A program made the position numbers and the translations under genes. A model generated the notes under the pieces. The model searched no databases. It was not told the DNA's origin and worked only from the letters and a program-made list of their open reading frames with translations. This document shows positions 26,779-35,961 of a DNA stretch of 64,000 bases, piece after piece. This DNA is from VAZQ01 sp035293945 (GTDB taxonomy: Bacteria; Pseudomonadota; Alphaproteobacteria; Rhizobiales; Xanthobacteraceae), in contig DATGLV010000014.1 in assembly GCA_035293945.1 (NCBI GenBank), forward strand, positions 36,764 through 100,763. Direction: 5' to 3'. Each line of letters starts with the position of its first letter. Positions within the stretch are counted from its first letter, which is position 1.

Positions 26779-28188
26779 ATGACTACGGCTAAAGACGCCT
26801 TGAAGATGATCAAGGACAACGACGTCAAATACGCAGACTTTCGTTTCACGGATCCGCGTGGCAAATGGCAGCACGTCACCTTCGACGTATCCCTCATCGG
26901 AGAGGAGACTTTTTCGGAAGGGCAGATGTTCGACGGCTCCTCGATCGCGGGCTGGAAGGCGATCAACGAGTCCGACATGTGCCTGATGCCGGACCCGGCT
27001 TCCGCCACCATCGATCCGTTCTTTGCCGAGACCACCATGGTGCTTGTTTGCGATGTGCTCGAGCCGACGACCGGCGAGCCCTACAACCGCGATCCGCGCG
27101 GCATCGCCAAGAAGGCGGAGGCGATGGTCAAATCGTCGGGTGTAGGCGACACGATATTCTTCGGTCCGGAGGCCGAATTCTTCGTGTTCGACGACGTCAA
27201 GTACAAGGCCGATCCTTACAACACCGGCTTCAAGCTCGACTCGACGGAATTTCCTTCCAACTCTGACACCGAGTACGAAGGCGGCAATCTCGGCCACCAT
27301 GTCGGCACCAAGAAGGGCTACTTCCCGGTGCCGCCGCAAGACTCCGTGCAGGACATGCGCTCGGAAATGCTTGGTGCCATGGCAAAGATGGGCTGCGTCG
27401 TGGAAAAGCACCACCACGAGGTGGCTTCGGCGCAGCATGAGCTCGGCTTGAAGTTCTCGCCGCTCACCGTGATGGCGGACCGCATGCAGATCTACAAATA
27501 CTGCATCCAGATGGTCGCCAATATCTACGGCAAGACCGCGACGTTCATGCCCAAGCCCGTTTACGGGGACAACGGCTCAGGCATGCATTGCCACCAGTCG
27601 ATCTGGAAGGACGGCAAGCCTGTCTTCGCCGGCAACAAATACGCGGACCTGTCGGAGACCTGCTTGAGCTACATCGCCGGCATCATCAAGCATGCCAAAG
27701 CGATCAACGCCTTCACCAATCCGACCACCAATTCCTACAAGCGCCTTGTGCCGGGCTTTGAAGCCCCGGTGCTGCTCGCTTATTCGGCGCGCAACCGTTC
27801 GGCTTCCTGCCGCATTCCCTACACCACCAATCCGAAGGCCAAGCGCGTCGAGGTCCGCTTCCCGGATCCGCTCGCCAATCCGTACCTCGCCTTCGCCGCC
27901 ATGGCGATGGCCGGTCTCGACGGCATCAAGAACAAGCTCGATCCCGGATCGGCAATCGATAAGGACCTTTACGATCTGCCCCCGGCGGAGCTCAAGCAGA
28001 TCCCGACTGTCTGCGGCTCGCTCCGTCAGGCGCTCGGCGAGCTTGACAAGGATCGCGGCTTCCTCACGGCGGGCGGCGTGTTCGACAACGACTTCATCGA
28101 TTCCTACATCGAGCTGAAGATGGGCGAAGTCATCCGCTTCGAGCACACCCCGCATCCGGTCGAATTCGAGATGTACTATTCGGCGTGA
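26779..28188 (+). CDS. glnA: Glutamine synthetase type I
   Basis: This 469-residue enzyme makes glutamine from glutamate, ammonia and ATP as a dodecamer. The ATG at 26779 follows AAGGGAAGG and gives the canonical length; a longer frame upstream overlaps glnB and is not credible. Signatures include FDGSSIAGWKAINESDM, the metal-site segment FGPEAEFFVFDD, NGSGMHCHQSIW and the regulatory Tyr398 in KDLYDLPP, the adenylylation site of GSI-beta. Co-transcription with glnB and a strong terminator at 28224 complete the unit. Confidence 0.98.
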   Translation: MTTAKDALKMIKDNDVKYADFRFTDPRGKWQHVTFDVSLIGEETFSEGQMFDGSSIAGWKAINESDMCLMPDPASATIDPFFAETTMVLVCDVLEPTTGEPYNRDPRGIAKKAEAMVKSSGVGDTIFFGPEAEFFVFDDVKYKADPYNTGFKLDSTEFPSNSDTEYEGGNLGHHVGTKKGYFPVPPQDSVQDMRSEMLGAMAKMGCVVEKHHHEVASAQHELGLKFSPLTVMADRMQIYKYCIQMVANIYGKTATFMPKPVYGDNGSGMHCHQSIWKDGKPVFAGNKYADLSETCLSYIAGIIKHAKAINAFTNPTTNSYKRLVPGFEAPVLLAYSARNRSASCRIPYTTNPKAKRVEVRFPDPLANPYLAFAAMAMAGLDGIKNKLDPGSAIDKDLYDLPPAELKQIPTVCGSLRQALGELDKDRGFLTAGGVFDNDFIDSYIELKMGEVIRFEHTPHPVEFEMYYSA

Positions 28189-28223
28189 GTCTCCTCCCAA
28201 CGTCGCCTTGGCGATGGACCTTC

Positions 28224-28252
28224 AAGGGGCGCTTGCGAGCGCCCCTTTTTTT
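28224..28252 (+). terminator. Rho-independent terminator after glnA
   Basis: Stem AAGGGGCGCT/AGCGCCCCTT with loop TGCG is followed by a T-run, 36 bases past the glnA stop. Confidence 0.92.
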
Positions 28253-28286
28253 CGGCTTTTTTCATGCCGACAAGGCGGATCGTGCG

Positions 28287-28838
28287 CTACTTCTTCATCT
28301 GATCGCGATACTTCGTCCAGGCCGTGATGCCGGCCAACCCCGCCTTCTCGTCGACGCCTTCAGGTAATCCGGCGACGCCGACGGCGCCGAAGAACTGGCC
28401 GTCGAGCCCGAGAGGCACGCCGCCGCCGACCAGATAAACCTTGCCCGGATACATGTTGATGATGCCGAAGTAGCGATCGGGCCGGGTCTTGGCGATATCG
28501 GCAAGCGCCTGGGTGGTCTGGCGGAACGTCGCCGAGGCAAAGGCCTTGCCTTCCGCGAGGTGGATGTTCTGCACGCCGGCCCCGTCCATGCGCGCGGACG
28601 CCACCAGGTTGGTGGCTTGGTCGAGAACCACGACCGCCATGCGTAAATTAGTCTCGTGTGCAAATGCGATCGCGCCGTCGATGATGGCGCGCGCTTCAGC
28701 GAGCGAGATCTGCGTTGGCGTCAGTGGTGGCGGCGGAGCCGGCGTCTGCGCGATGCTCGCCGCATTAAGGCCCGACAGCAGCGCCAGGGTCACGAATATG
28801 CGCCCGAGCCAACGAGGTAACGTGAACCATGGTCCCAT
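28287..28838 (-). CDS. Secreted GlcG/HbpS-family (DUF336) protein
   Basis: About 183 residues are read from the ATG at 28838, with GGGAGGGA just upstream (another ATG lies 3 bases earlier). A signal peptide (FVTLALLSGLNAASIAQ) and a proline-rich linker precede the GlcG domain. Family features are AIAFAHETNLRMAVVVLDQATNLVASARMDGA, a lysine/alanine helix (EGKAFASATFRQ), and VGGGVPLGLDGQFFGAVGVAG. Members bind haem or degradation products of unknown kind in the periplasm. It is convergent with glnA, sharing only the terminator region. Confidence 0.88.
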   Translation of the reverse strand: MGPWFTLPRWLGRIFVTLALLSGLNAASIAQTPAPPPPLTPTQISLAEARAIIDGAIAFAHETNLRMAVVVLDQATNLVASARMDGAGVQNIHLAEGKAFASATFRQTTQALADIAKTRPDRYFGIINMYPGKVYLVGGGVPLGLDGQFFGAVGVAGLPEGVDEKAGLAGITAWTKYRDQMKK

Positions 28839-28965
28839 CATTCCCTCCCGCAGCTTTCGATCTGCAGTTCGTGCTTGCTGGAGGAAGAACGGTAACAAAC
28901 GCTTCCATGGCCAACAAGCAGCACGGCAGCCGACGCCGGGCCGGCGCTTAGCGATGAGGGTCTAT

Positions 28966-30246
28966 TTAGTCGACACCCGCGGTGCCGACCGCGAACCGCG
29001 CCTCGGGCGGTGCCGCTCGGTCACGATCGGCGCAATCGGCCCCCGCACGCGTTGTTGCGAACAGGACCGGCATCTCGACCTCGCTGTCGATCTCGACCCG
29101 GTTGCGCCCCTTCTTCTTGGCGCGATAGAGCGCGGCGTCCGCGGCCGCGACGAGCGCGGGGAGATCGGTTCCGGGCCCGCCGCTCGCCGCCCCAATAGAG
29201 ACGGTGGCATTGAGCTCGCAACCCGCGACCCTCACGCCGGCAGCTTGGAAGGCATTGCGCACGCGCTCGGCAACGATCTTGGCGTCAGCCGGGCCGCCCG
29301 GCAAAAGCGCCACGAATTCCTCGCCGCCGAAGCGGCCGACGAGGTCGGTGGAACGTGTGCTCGCAGTCGCAGTCATCGCGAACAGATGCAGCGCTTTATC
29401 GCCGATGGCGTGGCCGAATCTGTCGTTAATCGACTTGAAGTGATCGAGATCGAACATCAGTAGGCTGACCTGCTCACCGCGGCGGGCTTGCTGGGCCAAC
29501 AGCAACGCCGCTGATTGCAGCACGCCGCGGCGGTTGAGCACACCGGTCAATTCGTCGGTCATGGCGGCATCCTGATGGATGCGCACGCTGTGCTCGTTTG
29601 CCAGGACGAGGACGATGAACGCGGTGCCGACCGCATAGAGCATGATCTCCAGGACGAACAACGCGACCCAGCCGGTCGACGGCAGCACCGCCGCACTGTC
29701 TCCGGGCAACAGGCTTGCCAGCGGCAGCGGGAACAGAAACACCGCACCGTGCAACATGGGGACGAAGATTGCCGGCCAGCGGCGGCGCAGTCGCTTGCGA
29801 CGCTCGCGCGAGAGCTCGGCGGCGGTTGCGAACGTATAGCCGGAGATGATGACCGAGCTGAGAATGACGCGCGCCGCCGCCCACTGCGCAAAATCCGTGG
29901 AAGCACGGGCGAACAGCCAGATCGCGGCACCCCCGATAAGCGCGCTCACCATGACCGGACGGCCGTGAAACACGCGCGCCGCATTCCACATCATGCCACA
30001 GGCGATGAACAGCATCGCGTTGCCGATGCCGATCGGTGTCGGCAGGGCGATCAACCGCTCCATGCTCCACATGGCAACCGAGAATCCGCCGACCAGATAG
30101 GCCGCTCCCCACCAGGCGAGCGCCGGTATGCGGTTCCTCACCCACGCCGCCAGCAGGAGCAATCCAAGCAAGCCGGTGACGCAGGTGGCCACCACGAACA
30201 GCGTGTTGACGTCTAGTGCGATCGGCATAGCCGAGATGGGCAGCAT
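28966..30246 (-). CDS. Membrane diguanylate cyclase
   Basis: This 426-residue protein has about seven N-terminal transmembrane helices (residues 10-215) without an obvious sensory domain name, followed by a GGDEF domain. The active site GGEEF lies at 307-311. An inhibitory I-site RSTD lies at 298-301, exactly five residues upstream, so the enzyme should be active and product-inhibited. It makes cyclic di-GMP in the cytoplasm in response to an unknown membrane signal. The neighbouring genes give no clear link; the exopolysaccharide locus lies about 7 kb away. Confidence 0.92.
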   Translation of the reverse strand: MLPISAMPIALDVNTLFVVATCVTGLLGLLLLAAWVRNRIPALAWWGAAYLVGGFSVAMWSMERLIALPTPIGIGNAMLFIACGMMWNAARVFHGRPVMVSALIGGAAIWLFARASTDFAQWAAARVILSSVIISGYTFATAAELSRERRKRLRRRWPAIFVPMLHGAVFLFPLPLASLLPGDSAAVLPSTGWVALFVLEIMLYAVGTAFIVLVLANEHSVRIHQDAAMTDELTGVLNRRGVLQSAALLLAQQARRGEQVSLLMFDLDHFKSINDRFGHAIGDKALHLFAMTATASTRSTDLVGRFGGEEFVALLPGGPADAKIVAERVRNAFQAAGVRVAGCELNATVSIGAASGGPGTDLPALVAAADAALYRAKKKGRNRVEIDSEVEMPVLFATTRAGADCADRDRAAPPEARFAVGTAGVD

Positions 30247-30431
30247 TCGCTCGTACTCTTAAAGTCTGCGCCGGATCGCCTGAATGCGCGCCGGCCTTGG
30301 CCAATAGGTACAAACTCGCATGCAGGAATTTGCAGCCCGTTAGGGCAACGGCACGGCTTTTCGCTCAAAGTAGGTCAAATTTGTCGAGTAACTGCCGGCG
30401 GATTGTCGGCATTGGCCCTTTGCCCCGCGGA

Positions 30432-31424
30432 TTACCCGGCGTTCTCACCCGGCAAGGGGACAAAGAGACCTTCAAGCCGTGGTGCGGTGGCGATGAACCC
30501 TTGCTCCAGCATGTAGGCGATCAATGCCTCGAGCGTCCGCCGGTTGGGCTCGATCCCGTACGGCCACGCATCGCCGTTGAACAATGCGTCGATCTCCTCG
30601 ATGTCAGCCTGGAGCCACGGCAGCATATAGGCGAGCGAGCCGGCATAGCGCATGCGCGCGAGTGCTGCCCGCTTGGCATTAACGCAGGCCCCGTAGAAGC
30701 TTGTCGCGATCCAAGGGTGACGCTCGTAAAGGTCGCGACGCATCGCGATGAGATGCATGATGGGAAAGATTTGCGTCCGCGCGTACATTTCTCGTTCGCG
30801 TGCGCGATAGTCCGGAAATAGCCGGGCAACGTCAGGGTGGCGGCCGAATGAGCTTGGCTTGCGCGAGCCGATCAGCGCGTCGATCGCGCCGCGCGCCAAA
30901 AGATCGCCCAAGGCTTCGCCGCTTTCGTTCTGCTCGATCTCGACCTTTTTCAAGAGTGGCGGCGCGTGCGGCTTGCCATGGGTGCCGGCCGCATCGACCG
31001 CGCCTTGTATCCACCGGATGCTTTCGAGGTTGACGCCAAACTCGTGCTGCAGATGTCCGCGCGCCCAGATCGCGGCCGTCTGGGTATAGAGCGGCACCCC
31101 TACGCGGCGGCCTGCGAGGTCTCGCGGACTGCGTATGCCGCTGCGTGTGTTGATGAAAATATAGCCGTGCCGGAACACGCGCGAGGGAAAGACCGGAAGG
31201 GCGACGAACGGACAAGCGTCGCTGCCGTGCAGACTGATGAATTCAGACGCCGATAATTCCGCTATGTCGAACTCCCTGCCCCCGACCATCCGATCGAATA
31301 CCTGCCGACCGGATTTGAGCGTGATGCAGGTGAGATCAACGCCTTCCAGCGTCACATCGCCATCGCGGATCGCCTCCAGGCGGTCGTAGCGACAGCTGGC
31401 GAAGGTGAGCGAGAGGCGGGACAA
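30432..31424 (-). CDS. 4,5-dihydroxyphthalate decarboxylase-like / solute-binding-fold protein
   Basis: 330 residues from a TTG at 31424; no ATG or GTG is available before the conserved start. The opening LTFASCRYDRLEAIRDGDVTLEGVDL and GGREFDIAELSASEFI are typical of the Pht5-like family, which shares the periplasmic-binding-protein fold but usually lacks a signal peptide. No signal peptide is seen here either. The enzymatic role is known only for the phthalate pathway enzyme, so the substrate here is open. It lies just downstream of rplM-rpsI (45-base gap), on the same strand, and may be read through from them. Confidence 0.75.
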   Translation of the reverse strand: MSRLSLTFASCRYDRLEAIRDGDVTLEGVDLTCITLKSGRQVFDRMVGGREFDIAELSASEFISLHGSDACPFVALPVFPSRVFRHGYIFINTRSGIRSPRDLAGRRVGVPLYTQTAAIWARGHLQHEFGVNLESIRWIQGAVDAAGTHGKPHAPPLLKKVEIEQNESGEALGDLLARGAIDALIGSRKPSSFGRHPDVARLFPDYRAREREMYARTQIFPIMHLIAMRRDLYERHPWIATSFYGACVNAKRAALARMRYAGSLAYMLPWLQADIEEIDALFNGDAWPYGIEPNRRTLEALIAYMLEQGFIATAPRLEGLFVPLPGENAG

Positions 31425-31468
31425 GGGGGCGGTGGCTTTTGGGTCAGCGAGGGTCCCCTTGTCGGAAA

Positions 31469-31948
31469 TCAGCGCTTGGAGAACTGGAAGGAACGCCGTG
31501 CCTTGGCCTTGCCGTACTTCTTACGCTCGACCACGCGGGAATCGCGGGTAAGGAAGCCGGCATGCTTGAGCGCGCCGCGCAGCTCCGGCTCGTAACCCAT
31601 GAGAGCCTTGGAGAGTCCGTGGCGCACAGCGCCGGCCTGGCCCGACAGGCCACCGCCCGATACCGTGCACACGACGTCGAACTGATTCTGCCGATTGCAG
31701 GCGACCAGCGGCTGCTCGATCAGCATGCGCAACACCGGTCGCGCGAAATAAATCTCGATTGGGCGAGTGTTGATCTCGATCTTGCCGGCGCCCGGCTTCA
31801 CCCAGACCCGCGCCACAGCGTTCTTGCGCTTGCCGGTCGCGTAGGCGCGTCCTTGCCTGTCCAGCTTCTGCACATATCTCGGCGCCTCCGGCGCTGCCGC
31901 CGGCTTGAGCGCGGACAATTGATCCAGCGACTGAATGGTCTCCGCCAT
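31469..31948 (-). CDS. rpsI: 30S ribosomal protein S9
   Basis: 159 residues. The family core begins YATGKRKNAVARVWVKPGAGKIEIN and ends in the tRNA-contacting tail KYGKAKARRSFQFSKR. A 30-residue alanine/proline-rich N-terminal extension is normal for alphaproteobacteria. It follows rplM by 5 bases in the standard L13-S9 operon. Confidence 0.98.
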   Translation of the reverse strand: MAETIQSLDQLSALKPAAAPEAPRYVQKLDRQGRAYATGKRKNAVARVWVKPGAGKIEINTRPIEIYFARPVLRMLIEQPLVACNRQNQFDVVCTVSGGGLSGQAGAVRHGLSKALMGYEPELRGALKHAGFLTRDSRVVERKKYGKAKARRSFQFSKR

Positions 31949-31953
31949 AGCTG

Positions 31954-32415
31954 TTAGCCTCTCGAATTCTTGCGGTTCATGGCGCCGATATCGACGACCT
32001 CGGGGTTCTGCGCCGCATGCGGATGATCGGGCCCCGAATAGACCCGCAGGTTAGCGAGCTGGCGACGTCCGAGCGGTCCACGCGGGAGCATGCGCTCGAT
32101 CGCCTTCTCCACGACCCGCTCTGGAAACTTCCCTTCGAGGATGGATTTTGCGGTGCGCGTCTTCACGCCGCCGATAAAGCCGGTGTGATGATGATAAATC
32201 TTCTTCTCGCGCTTCCTGCCGGTGAGGACGGCCTTATCGGCATTGACAATGATGACATTGTCGCCGCAGTCGACGTGCGGAGTGAAGATCGGCAGGTGCT
32301 TGCCGCGCAGCCGCCGGGCAACGATCGAGGCGAGGCGCCCGACGACCAGACCCTTGGCGTCGATGAGCACCCATTTTTTCTCGATTTCGGCGGGCTTGGC
32401 CGAAAAAGTGGTCAT
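31954..32415 (-). CDS. rplM: 50S ribosomal protein L13
   Basis: 153 residues from the ATG at 32415 (MTTFSAKPAEIEKKW), with AGGGAAGC upstream; an upstream extension in the same frame exceeds the family length. Family blocks are VVGRLASIVARRLRGK, CGDNVIIVNADKAVLTGRKREKKIYHHHTG and MLPRGPLGRRQLANLRVYSGPDHPH. It is the first gene of the rplM-rpsI unit. Confidence 0.98.
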   Translation of the reverse strand: MTTFSAKPAEIEKKWVLIDAKGLVVGRLASIVARRLRGKHLPIFTPHVDCGDNVIIVNADKAVLTGRKREKKIYHHHTGFIGGVKTRTAKSILEGKFPERVVEKAIERMLPRGPLGRRQLANLRVYSGPDHPHAAQNPEVVDIGAMNRKNSRG

Positions 32416-32760
32416 GGTGAAAGCTTCCCTGACAAATGCATCCGGTGAAAGAACCGACCGCGTGCAATCGATCCTGGCGAGCCTGACATCGTGAGAAAAG
32501 AACGGGCGCACTTGTTGCGCCCGGCTGCGGCTCATTACACGAGCCCATTACCGTCGTCAACGCCCCCAGAATTCAAAGTGATGAAATTACAGCCCCTTGC
32601 GCTTGTGGTATCATAGAACCGTCACGTTTCAAGGGAACATTCCAAGGGAAGGTGAATCAAATCGCGCCGAGGGGCCCTTCTGTTTCGGATGGCACTGGTT
32701 ACATTTGCGGCGGGCGGTCCTGTGCCGGACCGCGCTGCTGCACTCCCGATCCTTGCTGCC

Positions 32761-33339
32761 ATGAATCACGACGCTTACCCGGACGCCTATATCCGCGGCA
32801 TCCTCAATACCGTGAAGACCATCGCTATGGTGGGGATTTCGCCCAAGGATGTGCGGCCGAGCTATTTTGCCTTCAAATACCTGCTCGAACGGGGCTATCG
32901 GATGATCCCGGTCAATCCCGGACAGGCCGGCGGCGAGATTCTTGGGCGGCCCGTCTACGCCAAGCTTACCGATATTCCCGAACCCATCGACATGGTGGAC
33001 ATCTTCCGTGCGCCGCAGTACGCGCCGGCGATCATTGAAGAGGCGCTCGCCCTCAATCCGCGACCGCAGGTGATTTGGATGCAGCTCGGCGTTCGCGATG
33101 ACGAGGCGGCACGCGTCGCCGAAGCGGCCGGGCTCAAGGTGGTCATGGATCGTTGCCCGAAGATCGAATACGGCCGGCTTTCTTCCGAGATCGGCTGGAT
33201 GGGGGTGAATACACGCGTGCTCACCTCTAAGCGGGCGAAGCTCGCCGGCGGCGGCATCCAGCGCATGGCGCTCGACCGTGTCACCATGGCGGGTGGCTCC
33301 GCCAGCTTGGCGACCAAATCTCAAGACACTGAAAAGTAG
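32761..33339 (+). CDS. CoA-binding domain protein
   Basis: 192 residues if the ATG at 32761 is used; an in-frame ATG at 32689 would add 24. The protein is a single Rossmann-like CoA-binding domain (YccU type): TVKTIAMVGISPKDVRPSYFAFKYLLERGYRMIPVNPG, then DIFRAPQYAPAI and the conserved cysteine in VMDRCPKIEY. Members bind CoA or related nucleotides; the physiological role is unknown. It is followed by a small secreted protein and an O-acetylhomoserine sulfhydrylase on the same strand, and similar proteins often neighbour that enzyme. Confidence 0.87.
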   Translation: MNHDAYPDAYIRGILNTVKTIAMVGISPKDVRPSYFAFKYLLERGYRMIPVNPGQAGGEILGRPVYAKLTDIPEPIDMVDIFRAPQYAPAIIEEALALNPRPQVIWMQLGVRDDEAARVAEAAGLKVVMDRCPKIEYGRLSSEIGWMGVNTRVLTSKRAKLAGGGIQRMALDRVTMAGGSASLATKSQDTEK

Positions 33340-33478
33340 CCCGACCTCTATCTGTGCAGTTCGTGGCTCCTGCCGTGTGAAATCCTGGCAATCCGGCCCC
33401 GACTCCGTCATGATGTCGGTCGGGCCTGATCGGCCGCGCGGCCGGATAATTGCACTGCAGCAATCGAAGCGGGGGGCT

Positions 33479-33784
33479 ATGAGAAAGCAGATGATGCTGG
33501 CGGTGGGTCTCGCGCTCAGCGCGGGCACCGCCGCGTTCGGCGAAACGGCCGAAGAGCAGCAGGCTTGCATGAACGACGCGTTCCAGTTCTGCGGGGACGC
33601 GATCCCCGATCGCAGCAAAGTGTTTTATTGCTTGGTCAACAATCGGAACCAGATCTCGCCGGCCTGTCGTGTTGCAATGGCGCCGTATCTTCCGGCCGAT
33701 CCAGAGGTGGCGATGAAGAAATCGCCGGCCCAACACGAGAAGGGTGCGAAGAGCAAGGGGCCGCTCAACATCGCACCGCATTAG
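33479..33784 (+). CDS. Small secreted cysteine-rich protein
   Basis: 101 residues with a signal peptide (MLAVGLALSAGTAAFGE). The mature part has four cysteines in the pattern C-x7-C-x13-C-x12-C within ACMNDAFQFCGD, VFYCLVNN and SPACRVAM, which resembles the cysteine-rich GLG1-type repeat seen in small proteins of Bradyrhizobium relatives. The tail is lysine-rich. Role unknown; a periplasmic disulfide-bonded fold is likely. Confidence 0.7.
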   Translation: MRKQMMLAVGLALSAGTAAFGETAEEQQACMNDAFQFCGDAIPDRSKVFYCLVNNRNQISPACRVAMAPYLPADPEVAMKKSPAQHEKGAKSKGPLNIAPH

Positions 33785-33934
33785 GTAAGGCGGCGGAAGC
33801 GGCGACCAAACTGATCGCGCCCGCCGGTGCCCTCGCGCTGCTTGACGTACGCACGACTTCAATGCACCAGACATTTTCGTGCAGGCTTTTTGCTTGGGGA
33901 CATTTGCTGGGCACCCATCACATGAGGAGTGGCC

Positions 33935-35218
33935 ATGAACGAGCGCATCCCGGGCTTTTCCACCCTGGCCATCCACGCCGGCGCCCAGCCCGATCCGACG
34001 ACCGGGGCGCGGGCGACGCCGATCTATCAGACGACCTCGTTCGTCTTTGAGGATGTCGACCATGCGGCTTCGCTGTTCGGGCTGCAGACCTTCGGCAACA
34101 TCTACACGCGCATCGGCAACCCGACGACCGCGGTGCTGGAGGAACGCGTCGCTGCGCTGGAAGGCGGCACCGCCGGGCTGGCTGTTGCTTCCGGCCATGC
34201 GGCGCAAGTCATCGTTATGCATTGCCTGATGCGGCCGGGCGAGGAGTTCGTGGCTTCGCGCAAGCTCTATGGCGGCTCAATCAATCAGTTCAACCATGCC
34301 TTCAAGAATTTCGATTGGAAGGTCGTCTGGGCCGATCCTGACGACCTTTCCTCCTTCGAGCGTGCGATCACGCCCAAGACCAAGGCAATCTTCATCGAGT
34401 CGATCGCCAATCCTGGTGGGGTCATCACCGATATCGAGGCAATCGCCGGTCTTGCGCGCCGCACCGGCGTCCCGTTAATCGTCGATAACACGCTCGCCAC
34501 GCCCTACCTGTGCAAGCCAATCGAGCACGGCGCCGATGTTGTGGTGCATTCGCTCACCAAGTTTCTGGGCGGCCACGGCAATTCCATGGGGGGAATGATC
34601 GTCGACGGCGGCAGCTTCAACTGGTCGCGCGAGGGCCGCTATCCGATGCTGTCGGAGCCGCGGCCGGAATATCACGGCGTCGTCATGCACGAAACATTCG
34701 GCAATTTCGGCTTTGCCATGGCGTGCCGCATGCTGGCGCTGCGCGACATGGGGCCGGCGATCTCGCCGTTCAATTCATTCCTCATTCTCACCGGCATCGA
34801 GACCCTGCCGTTGCGCATGCAGCGCCACTGCGACAATGCCCAGGCGGTCTCGACCTGGCTCGCCGGTCATCCCAAAATCGCCTGGGTCAGCTATCCGGGA
34901 CTGCCCGGCGACCGCTACCACAATCTGGCGCGCAAGTACGTGCCGAAGGGTGCGGGCTCGGTCTTCACCTTCGGGCTCAAGGGCGGTTATGACGCTGGCG
35001 TCAAGCTTGTCTCCAATGTCAAGCTGTTCTCGCACCTCGCCAATATCGGCGATACCCGCTCGCTGATCATTCATCCGGCTTCGACCACGCACCGCCAGCT
35101 CACCGACGCGCAGAAGGTGCAGGCCGGTGCCGGCCCGGACGTGGTCCGCCTCTCGATAGGGCTCGAGGACAAGGAGGACATCATCGCCGACCTCGAGCAG
35201 GCCCTGGAGACGGCATAA
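33935..35218 (+). CDS. metY: O-acetylhomoserine aminocarboxypropyltransferase (sulfhydrylase)
   Basis: A 427-residue PLP enzyme of the Cys/Met metabolism family that makes homocysteine or methionine from O-acetylhomoserine and sulfide or methanethiol. The ATG at 33935 follows GAGGAG; a GTG two codons upstream is less likely. Lys209 in HSLTKFLGGHGNSMGG holds the cofactor. The opening FSTLAIHAGAQPDPTTGARATPIYQTTSF and the insert FNWSREGRYPMLSEP distinguish it from cystathionine gamma-synthase. No SAM riboswitch could be recognised in the 150-base leader. Confidence 0.94.
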   Translation: MNERIPGFSTLAIHAGAQPDPTTGARATPIYQTTSFVFEDVDHAASLFGLQTFGNIYTRIGNPTTAVLEERVAALEGGTAGLAVASGHAAQVIVMHCLMRPGEEFVASRKLYGGSINQFNHAFKNFDWKVVWADPDDLSSFERAITPKTKAIFIESIANPGGVITDIEAIAGLARRTGVPLIVDNTLATPYLCKPIEHGADVVVHSLTKFLGGHGNSMGGMIVDGGSFNWSREGRYPMLSEPRPEYHGVVMHETFGNFGFAMACRMLALRDMGPAISPFNSFLILTGIETLPLRMQRHCDNAQAVSTWLAGHPKIAWVSYPGLPGDRYHNLARKYVPKGAGSVFTFGLKGGYDAGVKLVSNVKLFSHLANIGDTRSLIIHPASTTHRQLTDAQKVQAGAGPDVVRLSIGLEDKEDIIADLEQALETA

Positions 35219-35327
35219 AGGGTATCGGTCGTAAAAGGGTGTCGGTGCTGCGTCCGGACTGGCGCCGGGTCATGTCCCGGGCTGAACATTTGTCCCGGGC
35301 ATCCACGATTTTCTTCGCCGAGCCGAC

Positions 35328-35948
35328 CTAACGGCGGCGAAAGACGCTGAACTGGAAGCGCTGGATGCTTCCCATGGGGGTTGCGTGGTCGTGCCGGCGC
35401 GTTTCGACGAGCGTGAACTCAGCTCCCAGGATCGCGCCGATGCTCGCTGAGTCGTGGCGAGCCACCGGAAGTCCGCTGCATCGTTGCGGGCCGTCCGGAG
35501 CAAATGTCGCGATGATGGCATGCCCCTGCGGTTTCAGCGCTGCGGCGAGGCAGGCCGCATAGGCGGCTTGGTCGGCGGGCGCGGTCAGGAAGTGAAACGC
35601 AGCGCGGTCGTGCCAGAGATCGTAGCGCTGCACCGGCTTCCATTTGACCACATCGGCGGCGATCCATGTCACCTGCCCGCTTCTTGCGCCCAGGCGTGCC
35701 CGCGCGGCGGCAAGAGCCGCCTCTGAAAGATCGAGCACGGTCAGTTCCTCGAAACCCGCATCCAACAGCCCATCGACGAGCCGCGAAGCACCCCCGCCGA
35801 TGTCGATCAGTGCCGACCGGCGCATTGCACCGGTCGCTTTGATGAGCTCGAGCGAGATCGTCGGCGTTTCTTGAAACCAACTGACCTCGCGCTCCCCTTT
35901 GCTGCGATAGACGTTCTCCCAGTGGGCAGCACGGTCAGCGGCGCTCAC
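35328..35948 (-). CDS. Class I SAM-dependent methyltransferase
   Basis: 206 residues starting at a GTG (35948) with GAGGGGC upstream. Motif I is ALIDIGGGASRLVDGLLDAG, motif II LTVLDLSEAALAAARARLG, and motif IV YDLWHDRAAFHFL. The HWENVYRSKGEREVSWFQ opening is typical of a methyltransferase group often annotated as thiopurine or tellurite-type, but the substrate is not known. It ends convergent to metY and lies 13 bases downstream of ctaA on the same strand. Confidence 0.88.
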   Translation of the reverse strand: MSAADRAAHWENVYRSKGEREVSWFQETPTISLELIKATGAMRRSALIDIGGGASRLVDGLLDAGFEELTVLDLSEAALAAARARLGARSGQVTWIAADVVKWKPVQRYDLWHDRAAFHFLTAPADQAAYAACLAAALKPQGHAIIATFAPDGPQRCSGLPVARHDSASIGAILGAEFTLVETRRHDHATPMGSIQRFQFSVFRRR

Positions 35949-35961
35949 GATTCAATGCCCC

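Noticed and set aside
32629..33618. 329-codon minus-strand frame opposite the CoA-binding gene
   Set aside because: No recognisable domain; it spans two real plus-strand genes.
33785..33934. Possible SAM riboswitch before the O-acetylhomoserine sulfhydrylase gene
   Set aside because: Alphaproteobacterial homologues can have SAM-II type leaders, but I could not find its conserved core or pseudoknot here.
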